The notes under the pieces were generated by a model that saw nothing but the letters and a program-made list of their open reading frames with translations, searched no databases and was not told the origin of the DNA. Positions 42,181 through 49,990 of a DNA stretch of 64,000 bases are shown piece after piece. A program made the position numbers and the translations under genes. This stretch comes from Pseudomonas sp. UBA1879. GTDB taxonomy: Bacteria > Pseudomonadota > Gammaproteobacteria > Pseudomonadales > Pseudomonadaceae. The DNA lies in assembly GCF_002338065.1 (NCBI RefSeq), contig NZ_DDHJ01000011.1:62001-126000 (forward strand), in the 5' to 3' direction. The stretch's first letter is position 1. The number at the start of each line of letters is the position of its first letter.

Positions 42181-43575
42181 GTGAGCCGTACCGAAACCGA
42201 TAGCATAGGTCCGATCGAAGTCCCTGAAGATGCTTACTGGGGGGCGCAAACCCAGCGTTCGCTGATCAACTTCGCCATTGGCCAGGAGCGCATGCCCTTG
42301 CCGGTACTCCACGCGCTGGCGTTGATCAAGAAGGCGGCCGCGCGGGTCAATGACCGAAACGGCGACCTGCCTGCCGATATCGCCCGCCTCATCGAACAGT
42401 CTGCCGACGAAGTGCTGGGCGGCCAGTTGGACGACCAGTTTCCGCTGGTGGTATGGCAAACCGGCAGTGGCACCCAGAGCAACATGAACGTCAACGAAGT
42501 GATCGCCGGGCGCGCCAATGAGCTGTCTGGCAAGGGTCGCGGAGGCAAATCGCCTGTTCATCCCAACGATCATGTCAACCGCTCGCAAAGCTCCAATGAC
42601 TGCTTCCCCACAGCCATGCACATTGCCGCCGCGCAGGCTGTTAAAGAGCAGTTACTCCCGGCGATTGCCGAACTGTCTGCAGGCATCGCCGAGCAGTCGT
42701 CGCGTCACATGAAGCTGGTGAAAACCGGCCGCACCCACATGATGGATGCCACGCCGATCACCTTCGGTCAGGAACTCTCGGCCTACGTCGCGCAACTGGA
42801 CTACGCGGAAAAAAGCATTCGCGCCGCCCTCCCCGCCGTATGCGAACTGGCGCAGGGCGGCACGGCCGTCGGCACGGGGTTGAACTCGCCCCACGGTTTC
42901 GCCGAGGCGGTGGCGGCTGAACTGGCGGCGCTGTCGGGCCTGCCGTTCGTGACGGCGCCGAACAAATTCGCCGCGCTGGCAGGGCATGAACCGCTGACGG
43001 CGCTGTCCGGGGCGTTGAAAACCCTCGCCGTGACGCTGATGAAAATCGCCAACGACCTGCGCCTGCTGGGCTCGGGCCCCCGTGCCGGTCTGGCGGAGGT
43101 CAAGCTGCCGGCCAACGAACCGGGCAGCTCGATCATGCCGGGCAAGGTCAACCCGACCCAGTGCGAGGCGCTGTCGATGTTGGCCTGTCAGGTCCTGGGC
43201 AACGACACCACCATCGCCTTCGCGGCCAGTCAGGGCCACCTGCAATTGAACGTGTTCAAGCCGGTGATCATCCACAACCTGCTGCAATCGATCCGCCTGT
43301 TGGGCGACGGCTGCCGCAACTTCAACGAGCACTGCATCGCGGGCATGGAGCCGGACGCAGGCAAAATGGCCGAGCACCTGGAGCGCGGCTTGATGCTGGT
43401 GACGGCGCTGAACCCGCACATCGGCTACGACAAGTCGGCGCAAATTGCCAAGAAAGCCTACAGCGAAGGCTTGACCCTGCGCGAAGCCGCGTTGCAGCTG
43501 GGCTTCCTGACGGACGCCGAGTTCGATGCATGGGTCCGCCCCGAGAAGATGCTGGAGGCCGGCAGCAATGGCTGA
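42181..43575 (+). CDS. fumC: class II fumarate hydratase
   Basis: Iron-free fumarase of 464 residues interconverting fumarate and malate in the TCA cycle. The superfamily signature GSSIMPGKVNPTQCE is present, with TGRTHMMDATP, NRSQSSNDCFPT and the N-terminal DSIGPIEVPEDAYWGAQTQRS. The GTG start at 42181 has GAGGAG at correct spacing. P. aeruginosa has two fumC genes; the neighbours here match fumC2 (PA0854). The gene overlaps the flavodoxin-fold oxidoreductase downstream by 8 bases. Iron-independent fumarase is often induced under iron limitation or oxidative stress (known for the family, not seen here). Confidence 0.95.
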   Translation: MSRTETDSIGPIEVPEDAYWGAQTQRSLINFAIGQERMPLPVLHALALIKKAAARVNDRNGDLPADIARLIEQSADEVLGGQLDDQFPLVVWQTGSGTQSNMNVNEVIAGRANELSGKGRGGKSPVHPNDHVNRSQSSNDCFPTAMHIAAAQAVKEQLLPAIAELSAGIAEQSSRHMKLVKTGRTHMMDATPITFGQELSAYVAQLDYAEKSIRAALPAVCELAQGGTAVGTGLNSPHGFAEAVAAELAALSGLPFVTAPNKFAALAGHEPLTALSGALKTLAVTLMKIANDLRLLGSGPRAGLAEVKLPANEPGSSIMPGKVNPTQCEALSMLACQVLGNDTTIAFAASQGHLQLNVFKPVIIHNLLQSIRLLGDGCRNFNEHCIAGMEPDAGKMAEHLERGLMLVTALNPHIGYDKSAQIAKKAYSEGLTLREAALQLGFLTDAEFDAWVRPEKMLEAGSNG

Positions 43576-44182
43576 GGCTATCAGCGGCGCCACGCCGCTG
43601 GAGGGGTACGGCAAGCGCATCCTGATGGTCATCGGTTCGCCGAAGACCATCAGCCTTTGCCATGCCTTGGGCGATGCATACGCCCAGGGCGCGCGCAGTC
43701 AGGGCCATGTGGTGCGGGTGCTGAAGCTGGAAGAACTGAATTTCGACCCGGTGCTGCATAACGGCTATGAATCCAGCCAGACCCTCGAACACGACCTGCT
43801 CGAAGCGCAGCGGGAGATTCACTGGGCGCAGCACCTGGTGTTCGTTTATCCGGTCTGGTGGGGCGGGCTGCCGAGCCTGCTCAGTGGCTTTTTCGAACGG
43901 GTGTTCATGCCGGGTTTTGCGTTCAAGGCCCATGGCCGTCATCACCCGTCCAATGAACTGCTCAAAGGCCGGACGGCTGAGATGCTAGTGACCCTGGACA
44001 CCCCGTCGCGCTACTTCCGCTGGGTGTTCAAGGCGCCAGCGCATCATCAGATCAAACGAGCGATCCTGGAGTTCTGCGGGATCAAGACCACGCGTTTGAC
44101 CGAATTTTCACCGGTCAGGACATCAACGGAAGAGCAGCGCCAGCAATGGATTCAACAGGCTGAGGCGTTAGGTAAACGCTGA
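43568..44182 (+). CDS. NAD(P)H-dependent flavodoxin-fold oxidoreductase (quinone reductase/MdaB type)
   Basis: FMN or FAD-binding reductase of 204 residues. The flavin loop is VIGSPKTISLCHALG, and the ring-binding motif is VYPVWWGGLPSLLSGFFERVFMPGFAF, typical of NQO1/KefF/MdaB relatives. It probably reduces quinones or related electrophiles by two electrons. The ATG at 43568 lies 9 bases after GGAGG and overlaps the fumC stop, so the two are coupled. It ends before a repeat-rich 300-base gap. Confidence 0.88.
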   Translation: MAEAISGATPLEGYGKRILMVIGSPKTISLCHALGDAYAQGARSQGHVVRVLKLEELNFDPVLHNGYESSQTLEHDLLEAQREIHWAQHLVFVYPVWWGGLPSLLSGFFERVFMPGFAFKAHGRHHPSNELLKGRTAEMLVTLDTPSRYFRWVFKAPAHHQIKRAILEFCGIKTTRLTEFSPVRTSTEEQRQQWIQQAEALGKR

Positions 44183-44230
44183 AGCGATGACTGTGCGGTC
44201 AATCGCTTCGCGGGCTGACTGAACCGGCGC

Positions 44231-44264
44231 CTTTCGGCCGTTGCGCCACCGGCGGCGCCTACGG
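44231..44264 (-). repeat. second repeat family, left copy of pair B
   Basis: On the minus strand CCGTAGGCGCCGCCGGTGGC followed by GCAACGGCCGAAAG, a diverged copy of the family, inverted relative to 44348-44383. Confidence 0.75.
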
Positions 44265-44347
44265 TTTGCCCACCGCTTGCGAGGCTTTGCAGGGATTGGC
44301 GAGCGAAAAAGGTGACCAATCAGCCATGACCCGCGGATCACCCAGAA

Positions 44348-44383
44348 CCTCGTAGGAGACGCCGGAGGTACGACGGCAGCGAC
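44348..44383 (+). repeat. second repeat family, right copy of pair B
   Basis: CCTCGTAGGAGACGCCGGAG followed by GTACGACGGCAGCGAC, close to the copy at 41988-42022. Confidence 0.82.
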
Positions 44384-44551
44384 AGCGATGCGTGGTGCAG
44401 CGCATTTCACGCTGACCCACCGCATTCTTTGGCGTAAAGTATCGAACGTTCAGCCAGTCTTTCCGTCTCACGCTGTGGAAACGTCATGTGGCTGTCGTCC
44501 CCCAGGTTTTGTTGTCCTGAATCGTTTCCGAACAGACTCCCCAGACCGGTG

Positions 44552-44779
44552 ATGGCTATGTTGAGCAAGCGTGAGCAAGACCCTCAGACCGCCGTGCACT
44601 TTCGCAGTGACCGGGTTTCCCGCGTCAACGGCATGTACTTTTTCAGTACCCGCGAGAACACCCTCGAAGGGCCCTTCTTTACCAAGGAAGACGCGGCCCG
44701 TGAAACCGACGCCTACATCCGGCGCATGCAGGCCCTCAGCCTGACGTCGTCGGAGCCGCCTGAGTCGTTGAACGGCTGA
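44552..44779 (+). CDS. small DUF6316-type protein
   Basis: Protein of 75 residues, MAMLSKREQDPQTAVHF onward, with the pattern HFRSDRVSRVNGMYFF-STREN-EGPF-KEDA that I associate with the Pseudomonas family DUF6316. Function is unknown. It is probably a compact cytoplasmic domain with no membrane helix. Starts at 44552 and 44558 are both possible and neither has a clear ribosome site; a longer frame from 44486 looks less like the family. It converges on the DTW-domain gene, leaving 3 bases between the stops. Confidence 0.7.
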   Translation: MAMLSKREQDPQTAVHFRSDRVSRVNGMYFFSTRENTLEGPFFTKEDAARETDAYIRRMQALSLTSSEPPESLNG

Positions 44780-44782
44780 CGA

Positions 44783-45373
44783 TCAGCCGTGATTGCGGCG
44801 AAAGGTATCGTCCCCCATCGCCGCAATCTGCCCGTCGATCAAGGCGTCGAACGGGTGCAGCAACGACTCGAATGAGCGATCCGGCTCCAGCGTGTGCAGA
44901 GCGTGAGTGATCGCTTCCAGCGTGGAGAGCGCATCGGGCTCCGGTGCTTTGCGCAAGCGATAGCGCGATGCCGGCGCATCGTCCAGCGTGACCCTGGGCA
45001 GTGCCGCCAGCAGCGGATTCATGTGCAACAGTTTGCGCGCCTTGCGCCAAGTGCCATCGGGCACCACCAGCAGCGTCGGCAATGACTGGGGCGGGTGGGC
45101 CGTCAATGGCGTGGCGTCTTCGCCAGGAAACAGTAACCGAGCCTGATAACCCGGTGTGCTCAGCCAGTCAGCGAGCCCCTCGAACACCTCTCCCACCACC
45201 AACTGCGCGTTGCTCAACCCCAGTGCGGCGAATCGCGCCGTGTTCAGCGCATGATTGACCTCGCTGGGGTGTTGCAGAATCAGCACGCGGGTGCGGCTGT
45301 TCAAATGAGGAATCAGCGCGCACAGGCAATGATCTTGCGGGCGATGACAGCGTTCACAGCGGGCGCGGGGCAT
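44783..45373 (-). CDS. tapT: DTW-domain tRNA-uridine aminocarboxypropyltransferase
   Basis: Enzyme of 196 residues of the DTW/TapT family, which adds the 3-amino-3-carboxypropyl group from SAM to uridine 47 of tRNA. N-terminal cysteines (CERCHRPQDHCLC) look like a zinc site. The signature is VVPDGTWRKARKLLHMNP, and SRYRLRKAPEPDALSTLEA is also characteristic. No operon partner is evident: gbuR lies upstream on the same strand with a 12-base gap, which could mean co-transcription. Confidence 0.88.
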   Translation of the reverse strand: MPRARCERCHRPQDHCLCALIPHLNSRTRVLILQHPSEVNHALNTARFAALGLSNAQLVVGEVFEGLADWLSTPGYQARLLFPGEDATPLTAHPPQSLPTLLVVPDGTWRKARKLLHMNPLLAALPRVTLDDAPASRYRLRKAPEPDALSTLEAITHALHTLEPDRSFESLLHPFDALIDGQIAAMGDDTFRRNHG

Positions 45374-45385
45374 GTCTGGCCTCTC

Positions 45386-46279
45386 CTATGGCGGATTGAG
45401 CTGCGCTTTCAGCAGATCGCGGAAGGTCTGTATCAGTGGCTCGCGGCTGCGACCCCGACGCAGGATCATCGAAAACGGCGCCTGATAGCCGAAGGTGGCT
45501 GGCAACAACACCCGCAGATGGCCGGAGTCGACCCAGGATTGTGCGTAATGTTCAGGCAGGTAGCCGATGTACGCACCGGAGAGCACCAGAATCAGCTGGG
45601 CCTCCATACTTTCCACCGTTGCGGCGCTGTGTTTGAAACCATGCCGCGCCAACTCCGCCTGACTCCAATAACCGCGACCGACCATGCGCTGCTGGGTGAT
45701 CACCGGCTCTGGAATGCGTCGCTCGTTGAATAACGGGTGACGATTACTGCAATACAGCCAGTGCTGCTCGCGGTACAGCGGCTGATACAGCAAGCCATTC
45801 ATCCGCGTGGAAAATGAGCCGATGGCCAAGTCGAGGCGGTTGTCTAGCACGCCCAGTTGCAGCTCGTATGGACTCATGACCGACAGGTGCAAATGCACGG
45901 CCGGATGCTCTTCGCTGTAGGCGCCGATCACTTCGGCGAACGGCAATGCGCGGTCGCTGACCGTGGAGTCCAACACCCCCAGATTCAGCGTCCCGCGCAG
46001 TTCGCCCTTGAGCGCGGCTGCGTAGAGTTCGAAGCCTTCCAGCTCGCCCAACAGGCGCAGGGTTTCCTGATGAAACAGCTCGCCCTTGCTCGTCAAGCTG
46101 AACCCGCCGCGACCGCGATGGCATAGCACGATGCCCAGTGCGGACTCCAGTTGACTCATGTACGTGCTGATCGCCGAGGTGGACAGGTTCAATTCTTGCT
46201 GGGCACTGGCGAAGCCCTGATGGCGGACCACGCACGTGAAGATTCGCAGCAGTTTCAGATCAGGTAATGCGCTGGCCAT
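45386..46279 (-). CDS. gbuR: LysR-family regulator, GbuR-like
   Basis: LysR-type activator of 297 residues. The helix-turn-helix is at residues 6-65 (LKLLRIFTCVVRHQGFASAQ, then LNLSTSAISTYMSQLESALG), and the effector domain covers 90-295. It is divergent from gbuA; in P. aeruginosa GbuR (PA1422) activates gbuA in response to 4-guanidinobutyrate. A perfect palindrome in the shared gap (46321-46336) is a candidate binding site. Assignment rests mainly on this arrangement. Confidence 0.85.
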   Translation of the reverse strand: MASALPDLKLLRIFTCVVRHQGFASAQQELNLSTSAISTYMSQLESALGIVLCHRGRGGFSLTSKGELFHQETLRLLGELEGFELYAAALKGELRGTLNLGVLDSTVSDRALPFAEVIGAYSEEHPAVHLHLSVMSPYELQLGVLDNRLDLAIGSFSTRMNGLLYQPLYREQHWLYCSNRHPLFNERRIPEPVITQQRMVGRGYWSQAELARHGFKHSAATVESMEAQLILVLSGAYIGYLPEHYAQSWVDSGHLRVLLPATFGYQAPFSMILRRGRSREPLIQTFRDLLKAQLNPP

Positions 46280-46320
46280 GATGCGTCCGGGTGTCGATGA
46301 ACGCGCAGCTTACCCGATAC

Positions 46321-46336
46321 TTCAGAATTATCTGAA
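46321..46336. promoter_or_regulatory. palindrome in gbuR/gbuA gap, candidate GbuR site
   Basis: TTCAGA-ATTA-TCTGAA, perfect 6-base arms, 42 bases upstream of gbuR and 97 upstream of gbuA. The strict LysR T-N11-A pattern is not met inside the arms, so the link to GbuR is only by position. Confidence 0.5.
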
Positions 46337-46433
46337 CTAAGTATTTTGCCTCAGCGATTGTTCGCCAGCCCTTCGATTCGCAGAATCCGCCCAGCGCTTC
46401 ACTCTTTTGATTCCCCACCGATGAGGCAATCCC

Positions 46434-47384
46434 GTGGACAAGATTTTCCACCAACCACTGGGCGGCAACGAGATGCCGCGCTTCGCCGGCATCGCCACCA
46501 TGATGCGTCTGCCCCACCTGCAAACGGCTGCGGGCCTGGACGCAGCCTTCATTGGCGTGCCACTGGACATTGGCACGTCGTTGCGCGCAGGGACCCGTTT
46601 CGGGCCTCGCGAAATCCGCGCCGAATCCGTGATGATTCGCCCCTACAACATGGCTACGGGCGCTGCCCCCTTCGATTCGCTGTCGGTGGCTGACATTGGC
46701 GATGTCGCCATCAACACCTTCAATCTGCTGGATGCGGTGCGCATCATCGAGGAGGCCTACGACGGTTTCCTTGAGCACGGCATCATCCCGCTGACCTTGG
46801 GCGGCGATCATACGATCACCTTGCCGATCCTGCGGGCGATCCATAAAAAGCACGGCAAGGTCGGGCTGGTGCACATCGATGCCCACGCGGACGTCAACGA
46901 TCACATGTTCGGCGAGAAAATCGCCCACGGCACGACCTTCCGTCGCGCGGTGGAAGAAGGCTTGCTGGATTGCGACCGGGTGGTGCAGATCGGCCTGCGC
47001 GCCCAGGGCTACACCGCCGAGGATTTCAATTGGAGCCGCAAACAGGGTTTCCGCGTGGTACAGGCCGAAGAGTGCTGGCACCAATCGCTGGCGCCATTGA
47101 TGGCCGAAGTGCGCGAAAAAGTCGGGGGCGGGCCGGTTTACCTGAGCTTCGACATCGACGGCATCGACCCTGCTTGGGCGCCCGGCACCGGCACCCCTGA
47201 GATCGGCGGGCTGACGACCATTCAGGCCATCGAAATCATCCGCGGCTGCCAGGGCCTGGACCTGATCGGCTGCGATCTGGTGGAAGTGTCACCACCGTAC
47301 GACACCACCGGCAACACCTCGCTGCTGGGCGCCAACTTGCTGTACGAGATGCTCTGCGTGCTGCCGGGTGTGACGCACCGCTGA
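46434..47384 (+). CDS. gbuA: guanidinobutyrase (ureohydrolase)
   Basis: Manganese ureohydrolase of 316 residues that splits 4-guanidinobutyrate into 4-aminobutyrate and urea during arginine/agmatine use. Metal motifs are GGDHTITLP, DAHADVNDH and SFDIDGIDPAWAPG. The N-terminus MDKIFHQPLGGNEMPRFAGI matches P. aeruginosa GbuA (PA1421) better than SpeB agmatinase, as I remember it. GpuA (3-guanidinopropionase) is the nearest alternative, because a symporter also follows gpuA. The GTG start at 46434 has GAGG 7 bases upstream. Confidence 0.88.
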   Translation: MDKIFHQPLGGNEMPRFAGIATMMRLPHLQTAAGLDAAFIGVPLDIGTSLRAGTRFGPREIRAESVMIRPYNMATGAAPFDSLSVADIGDVAINTFNLLDAVRIIEEAYDGFLEHGIIPLTLGGDHTITLPILRAIHKKHGKVGLVHIDAHADVNDHMFGEKIAHGTTFRRAVEEGLLDCDRVVQIGLRAQGYTAEDFNWSRKQGFRVVQAEECWHQSLAPLMAEVREKVGGGPVYLSFDIDGIDPAWAPGTGTPEIGGLTTIQAIEIIRGCQGLDLIGCDLVEVSPPYDTTGNTSLLGANLLYEMLCVLPGVTHR

Positions 47385-47401
47385 CCTGACAATGTTGAAC
47401 C

Positions 47402-47490
47402 TGTAGGAGCGCGCTTGCCCGCGATTGCAATTTACCTCCAACAACGTTGGTAACAGACACACCGCAATCGCGGGCAAGCGCGCTCCTACA
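47402..47490. repeat. perfect inverted repeat pair, 27-base arms (REPIN-like)
   Basis: TGTAGGAGCGCGCTTGCCCG followed by CGATTGC at 47402-47428 returns as an exact reverse complement at 47464-47490, with 35 bases between. It lies between gbuA and the symporter gene. The GTAGGAGCG head is that of a Pseudomonas REP variant. Confidence 0.93.
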
Positions 47491-47598
47491 AAAAGCTCAT
47501 CCCTGCAAAACCTTGATAAGCCTTCACCGCTGACTGCCTGCGTCACTTCAGCCGGATGATTCGCGATTCACTATAAAAACAATGATCGGAGACACCCC

Positions 47599-48978
47599 AT
47601 GGCTTTAGATATTTTTGTCGTGCTGATTTACGCAGCCGGCATGCTGGTGCTGGGCTGGTACGGCATGCGCAAGGCCAAGACCCACGAGGACTACCTCGTC
47701 GCCGGGCGCAACCTCGGCCCGAGCCTGTACATGGGCACCATGGCCGCCACAGTCTTGGGCGGTGCCTCGACGGTGGGCACGGTGCGCCTCGGCTACGTAC
47801 ACGGCATTTCCGGGTTCTGGTTGTGCGCCGCGCTGGGCGTCGGCATCATCGCGCTGAACCTGTTCCTCGCCAAACCATTGCTCCAGCTGCGCATCTTCAC
47901 CGTCACGCAGATCCTCGAAAAGCGCTACAACCCCATGGCCCGCCAGGCCAGCGCGGTGATCATGCTGGCCTACGCGCTGATGATCGGCGTGACCTCGATC
48001 CTGGCCATCGGCACCGTCATGCAAGTGCTGTTCGACCTGCCGTTCTGGGTTTCGGTGATCCTGGGGGGTGGCGTCGTCGTGGTGTACTCGACCATCGGCG
48101 GCATGTGGTCGCTGACCCTCACCGACATCGTGCAATTCGTGATCAAGACCGTCGGCCTGATGTTCATTCTGCTGCCGATCTGCCTGTACCGCGTCGGCGG
48201 CTGGGACGAACTGGTGGCCAAACTGCCAGCGTCGAGCTTCAGTTGGACCACCATCGGCTGGGACACCATCGTCACCTACTTCCTGATCTACTTCTTCGGC
48301 ATTCTGATCGGCCAGGACATCTGGCAGCGGGTGTTCACGGCCCGCACCGAAAAAGTCGCCAGGTACGCGGGTTCCGTCGCCGGCGTGTATTGCATCGTTT
48401 ATGGCTTGGTGTGTGCACTGATCGGCATGGCGGCTCACGTGTTGCTGCCAGACCTGGCCAACGTCAACACGGCATTTGCGGCCATCGTCAAAGCCTCGTT
48501 GCCGGACGGCATTCGGGGTCTGGTCATCGCCGCCGCATTGGCGGCCATGATGTCCACCGCCAGCGCGGGACTGCTCGCAGCCTCCACCACCCTGACCGAA
48601 GACCTGCTGCCAAAGCTGCGCGGCGGCAAGCAGTCGAGCCTGGGCATCAACCGCCTCTTCACCGCCCTCACCGGCCTCGTCGTGTTGGCCATCGCGCTGG
48701 TAGTGAACGACGTGATCAGCGCTTTGACCCTGGCCTATAACCTGCTGGTCGGCGGCATGCTGATCCCGCTGATCGGGGCGATTTTCTGGAAACGCGCCAC
48801 GACTTATGGCGCGATCACCAGCATGACGCTGGGTTTCGTCATTGCGCTGGTATTCATGTTCAAGGATGGCCTGGACGCCAATACGCCAATCTATTACAGC
48901 CTGGCAGTTGGCCTGGTGAGTTTCGTCGTGGTGAGCCTGGTTTCGCCCCGCCGGGTGACAGTCGCCCGCATGGCCTGA
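47599..48978 (+). CDS. sodium:solute symporter (SSS family)
   Basis: Secondary transporter of 459 residues with about 13 membrane helices. SSS features include the N-terminal YLVAGRNLGPSLYMGTMAATVLGGAST and the sodium-site region ALAAMMSTASAGLLAASTT. Context suggests import of guanidinobutyrate or a related guanidino compound for gbuA; this is inference, supported by the same neighbourhood in P. aeruginosa (PA1418). The gap after gbuA holds a REPIN-like repeat, so it may have its own promoter. A strong terminator follows at 49005. Confidence 0.9.
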   Translation: MALDIFVVLIYAAGMLVLGWYGMRKAKTHEDYLVAGRNLGPSLYMGTMAATVLGGASTVGTVRLGYVHGISGFWLCAALGVGIIALNLFLAKPLLQLRIFTVTQILEKRYNPMARQASAVIMLAYALMIGVTSILAIGTVMQVLFDLPFWVSVILGGGVVVVYSTIGGMWSLTLTDIVQFVIKTVGLMFILLPICLYRVGGWDELVAKLPASSFSWTTIGWDTIVTYFLIYFFGILIGQDIWQRVFTARTEKVARYAGSVAGVYCIVYGLVCALIGMAAHVLLPDLANVNTAFAAIVKASLPDGIRGLVIAAALAAMMSTASAGLLAASTTLTEDLLPKLRGGKQSSLGINRLFTALTGLVVLAIALVVNDVISALTLAYNLLVGGMLIPLIGAIFWKRATTYGAITSMTLGFVIALVFMFKDGLDANTPIYYSLAVGLVSFVVVSLVSPRRVTVARMA

Positions 48979-49004
48979 TGCTCGTCACGTTGCTGAAGCA
49001 CATC

Positions 49005-49026
49005 AAGGGCGCCTTCGGGCGCCCTT
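49005..49026 (+). terminator. intrinsic terminator of the symporter gene
   Basis: AAGGGCGCC-TTCG-GGCGCCCTT, a perfect 9-base stem with a stable TTCG loop followed by TATTT. Confidence 0.88.
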
Positions 49027-49227
49027 ATTTATGAGCGGTTACAAATTTCATGTCGAGAGCGTGGGTAGACGGGCTGAAATCTGAACTAGCCTTAGACCAG
49101 ACAGCAGCATGGCCATGTGCCAAAACGCCATAATTCGGGGCGTATTCCCTGATTCAACTGTCAGACCGCAAACCTCTTTGAAATGTTGTCGGGGTGAGTT
49201 CGAACGCAAACAGGCAGAGGCTTCCCC

Positions 49228-49518
49228 ATGGACCGCAGCGAAATGGAGCAGCACATTTTCGACACACTCGGGAAAATCCTCGTCGACAAGTCGATCATTC
49301 AAGAAAAGGCTGACCCTTTGATGAGTGAACTCGTCCTGGAGCCGGAAGATTTCGACGACTTCTTTGCCGAGCTTCAGAGCTACTTCGGTATCACCCTGCC
49401 CACCCGGATCAAAACCGACCTCTCCCACCTGCCGGACAGCCAAGACTACAGCCAGCTGACGTTGCAGGGCCTGGTGGACGTGATCCTGATCGAAATGAAC
49501 AACAAAAAATCCCGTTGA
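49228..49518 (+). CDS. small acyl-carrier-protein-like protein without the carrier serine
   Basis: Acidic protein of 96 residues. Its helical pattern resembles acyl carrier proteins and DUF1493: IFDTLGKILVDKSII, a loop (LVLEPEDFDDFFAELQSYFGI) and a final helix (SQLTLQGLVDVILIEMN). The Asp-Ser-Leu site of true carriers is replaced by EPEDF, so phosphopantetheine cannot be attached in the usual place. Function is unknown; a regulatory or structural partner role is possible. ATG 49228 has only a weak ribosome site, and no upstream alternative is better. It is alone between the symporter terminator and the PA1414-family gene. Confidence 0.7.
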   Translation: MDRSEMEQHIFDTLGKILVDKSIIQEKADPLMSELVLEPEDFDDFFAELQSYFGITLPTRIKTDLSHLPDSQDYSQLTLQGLVDVILIEMNNKKSR

Positions 49519-49674
49519 AAATGCGGACCGTAGGTTGAAAACAGCCAGGGTCATGCACTTTCAGGCCGGCGAACGAATGACGCGGATGGGTTTGCAGCGA
49601 TTGAGGAATCAGCGGGCTACCGGACGATAGCACCGCCGCCCTTCAAGACAATCGGGGATGAACGATGACCAGAC

Positions 49675-49800
49675 TCAACGCCGGGGACGGCGACGCTCGT
49701 CATCATCGGTACGAACGGGAATGGGTTGCAGCTTTGGCCGTTCAATCAAGCCGAGCGCAACGCCTACATCGTGAAGCCATTCTTGCAATTTGCTGTTCAT
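49675..49800 (-). CDS. PA1414-family small protein (41 residues)
   Basis: Short gene within a stretch that otherwise looks empty. The product begins MNSKLQEWLHDVGVALGLIE and ends in an Arg-rich tail (DDDERRRPRR). An amphipathic N-terminal helix is followed by a Pro-containing linker (RPKLQPIPVRTD). AAGGGGGCG lies just upstream of ATG 49800. I recognise this as the family of P. aeruginosa PA1414, a tiny gene strongly induced at low oxygen whose 5' region gives the regulatory RNA SicX; both points are from memory. Other genes here also match the PA1414-PA1422 neighbourhood. A TATGAT -10 element lies at 49855-49860. Confidence 0.75.
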   Translation of the reverse strand: MNSKLQEWLHDVGVALGLIERPKLQPIPVRTDDDERRRPRR

Positions 49801-49854
49801 ATACGCCCCCTTCAGGGAAATGCCGGCAGCCAACTTCAGGTCCGCTTACCGCAG

Positions 49855-49860
49855 ATCATA
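49855..49860 (-). promoter_or_regulatory. candidate -10 element for the PA1414-family gene
   Basis: TATGAT on the minus strand, 55 bases before the start codon at 49800. No matching -35 is seen at 16-18 bases, which would fit an activator-dependent promoter. The leader RNA would be about 45-50 bases. Confidence 0.35.
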
Positions 49861-49990
49861 GTGCTAAGTCGCACTTTACGCCTGCTGCGGCGCGTCGCGG
49901 CAGGAAATTTTCGCTTTCTTTACGTTGTGACATTGCAAAGCGGCCACCTCCTGACGTCACCTGACCAACGGCATCCCTTTCAAACGAGGC

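Larger units (their letters stand above)
44183..44551. other. repeat-containing gap, no gene seen
   Basis: This stretch contains the inverted pair B of the second repeat family (44231-44264 and 44348-44383). I see no coding sequence. The promoter of the DUF6316 gene should lie near its right end. Confidence 0.5.

Noticed and set aside
46434..47384. speB (agmatinase) or gpuA for the ureohydrolase
   Set aside because: N-terminus and the GbuR-type divergent regulator fit GbuA better, although GpuA cannot be excluded without alignment.
47402..47490. Inverted repeat as ends of an insertion sequence or as a terminator
   Set aside because: Only 35 bases lie between the arms, no transposase is present, and no T tract follows beyond AAAAAG; the REP-type head sequence explains it.
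49925..49938. Possible Anr/FNR box TTGTGACATTGCAA upstream of the PA1414-family gene
   Set aside because: Only the outer TTG/CAA bases fit TTGAT-N4-ATCAA, and it is centred too far upstream of the -10 for a normal class II site.
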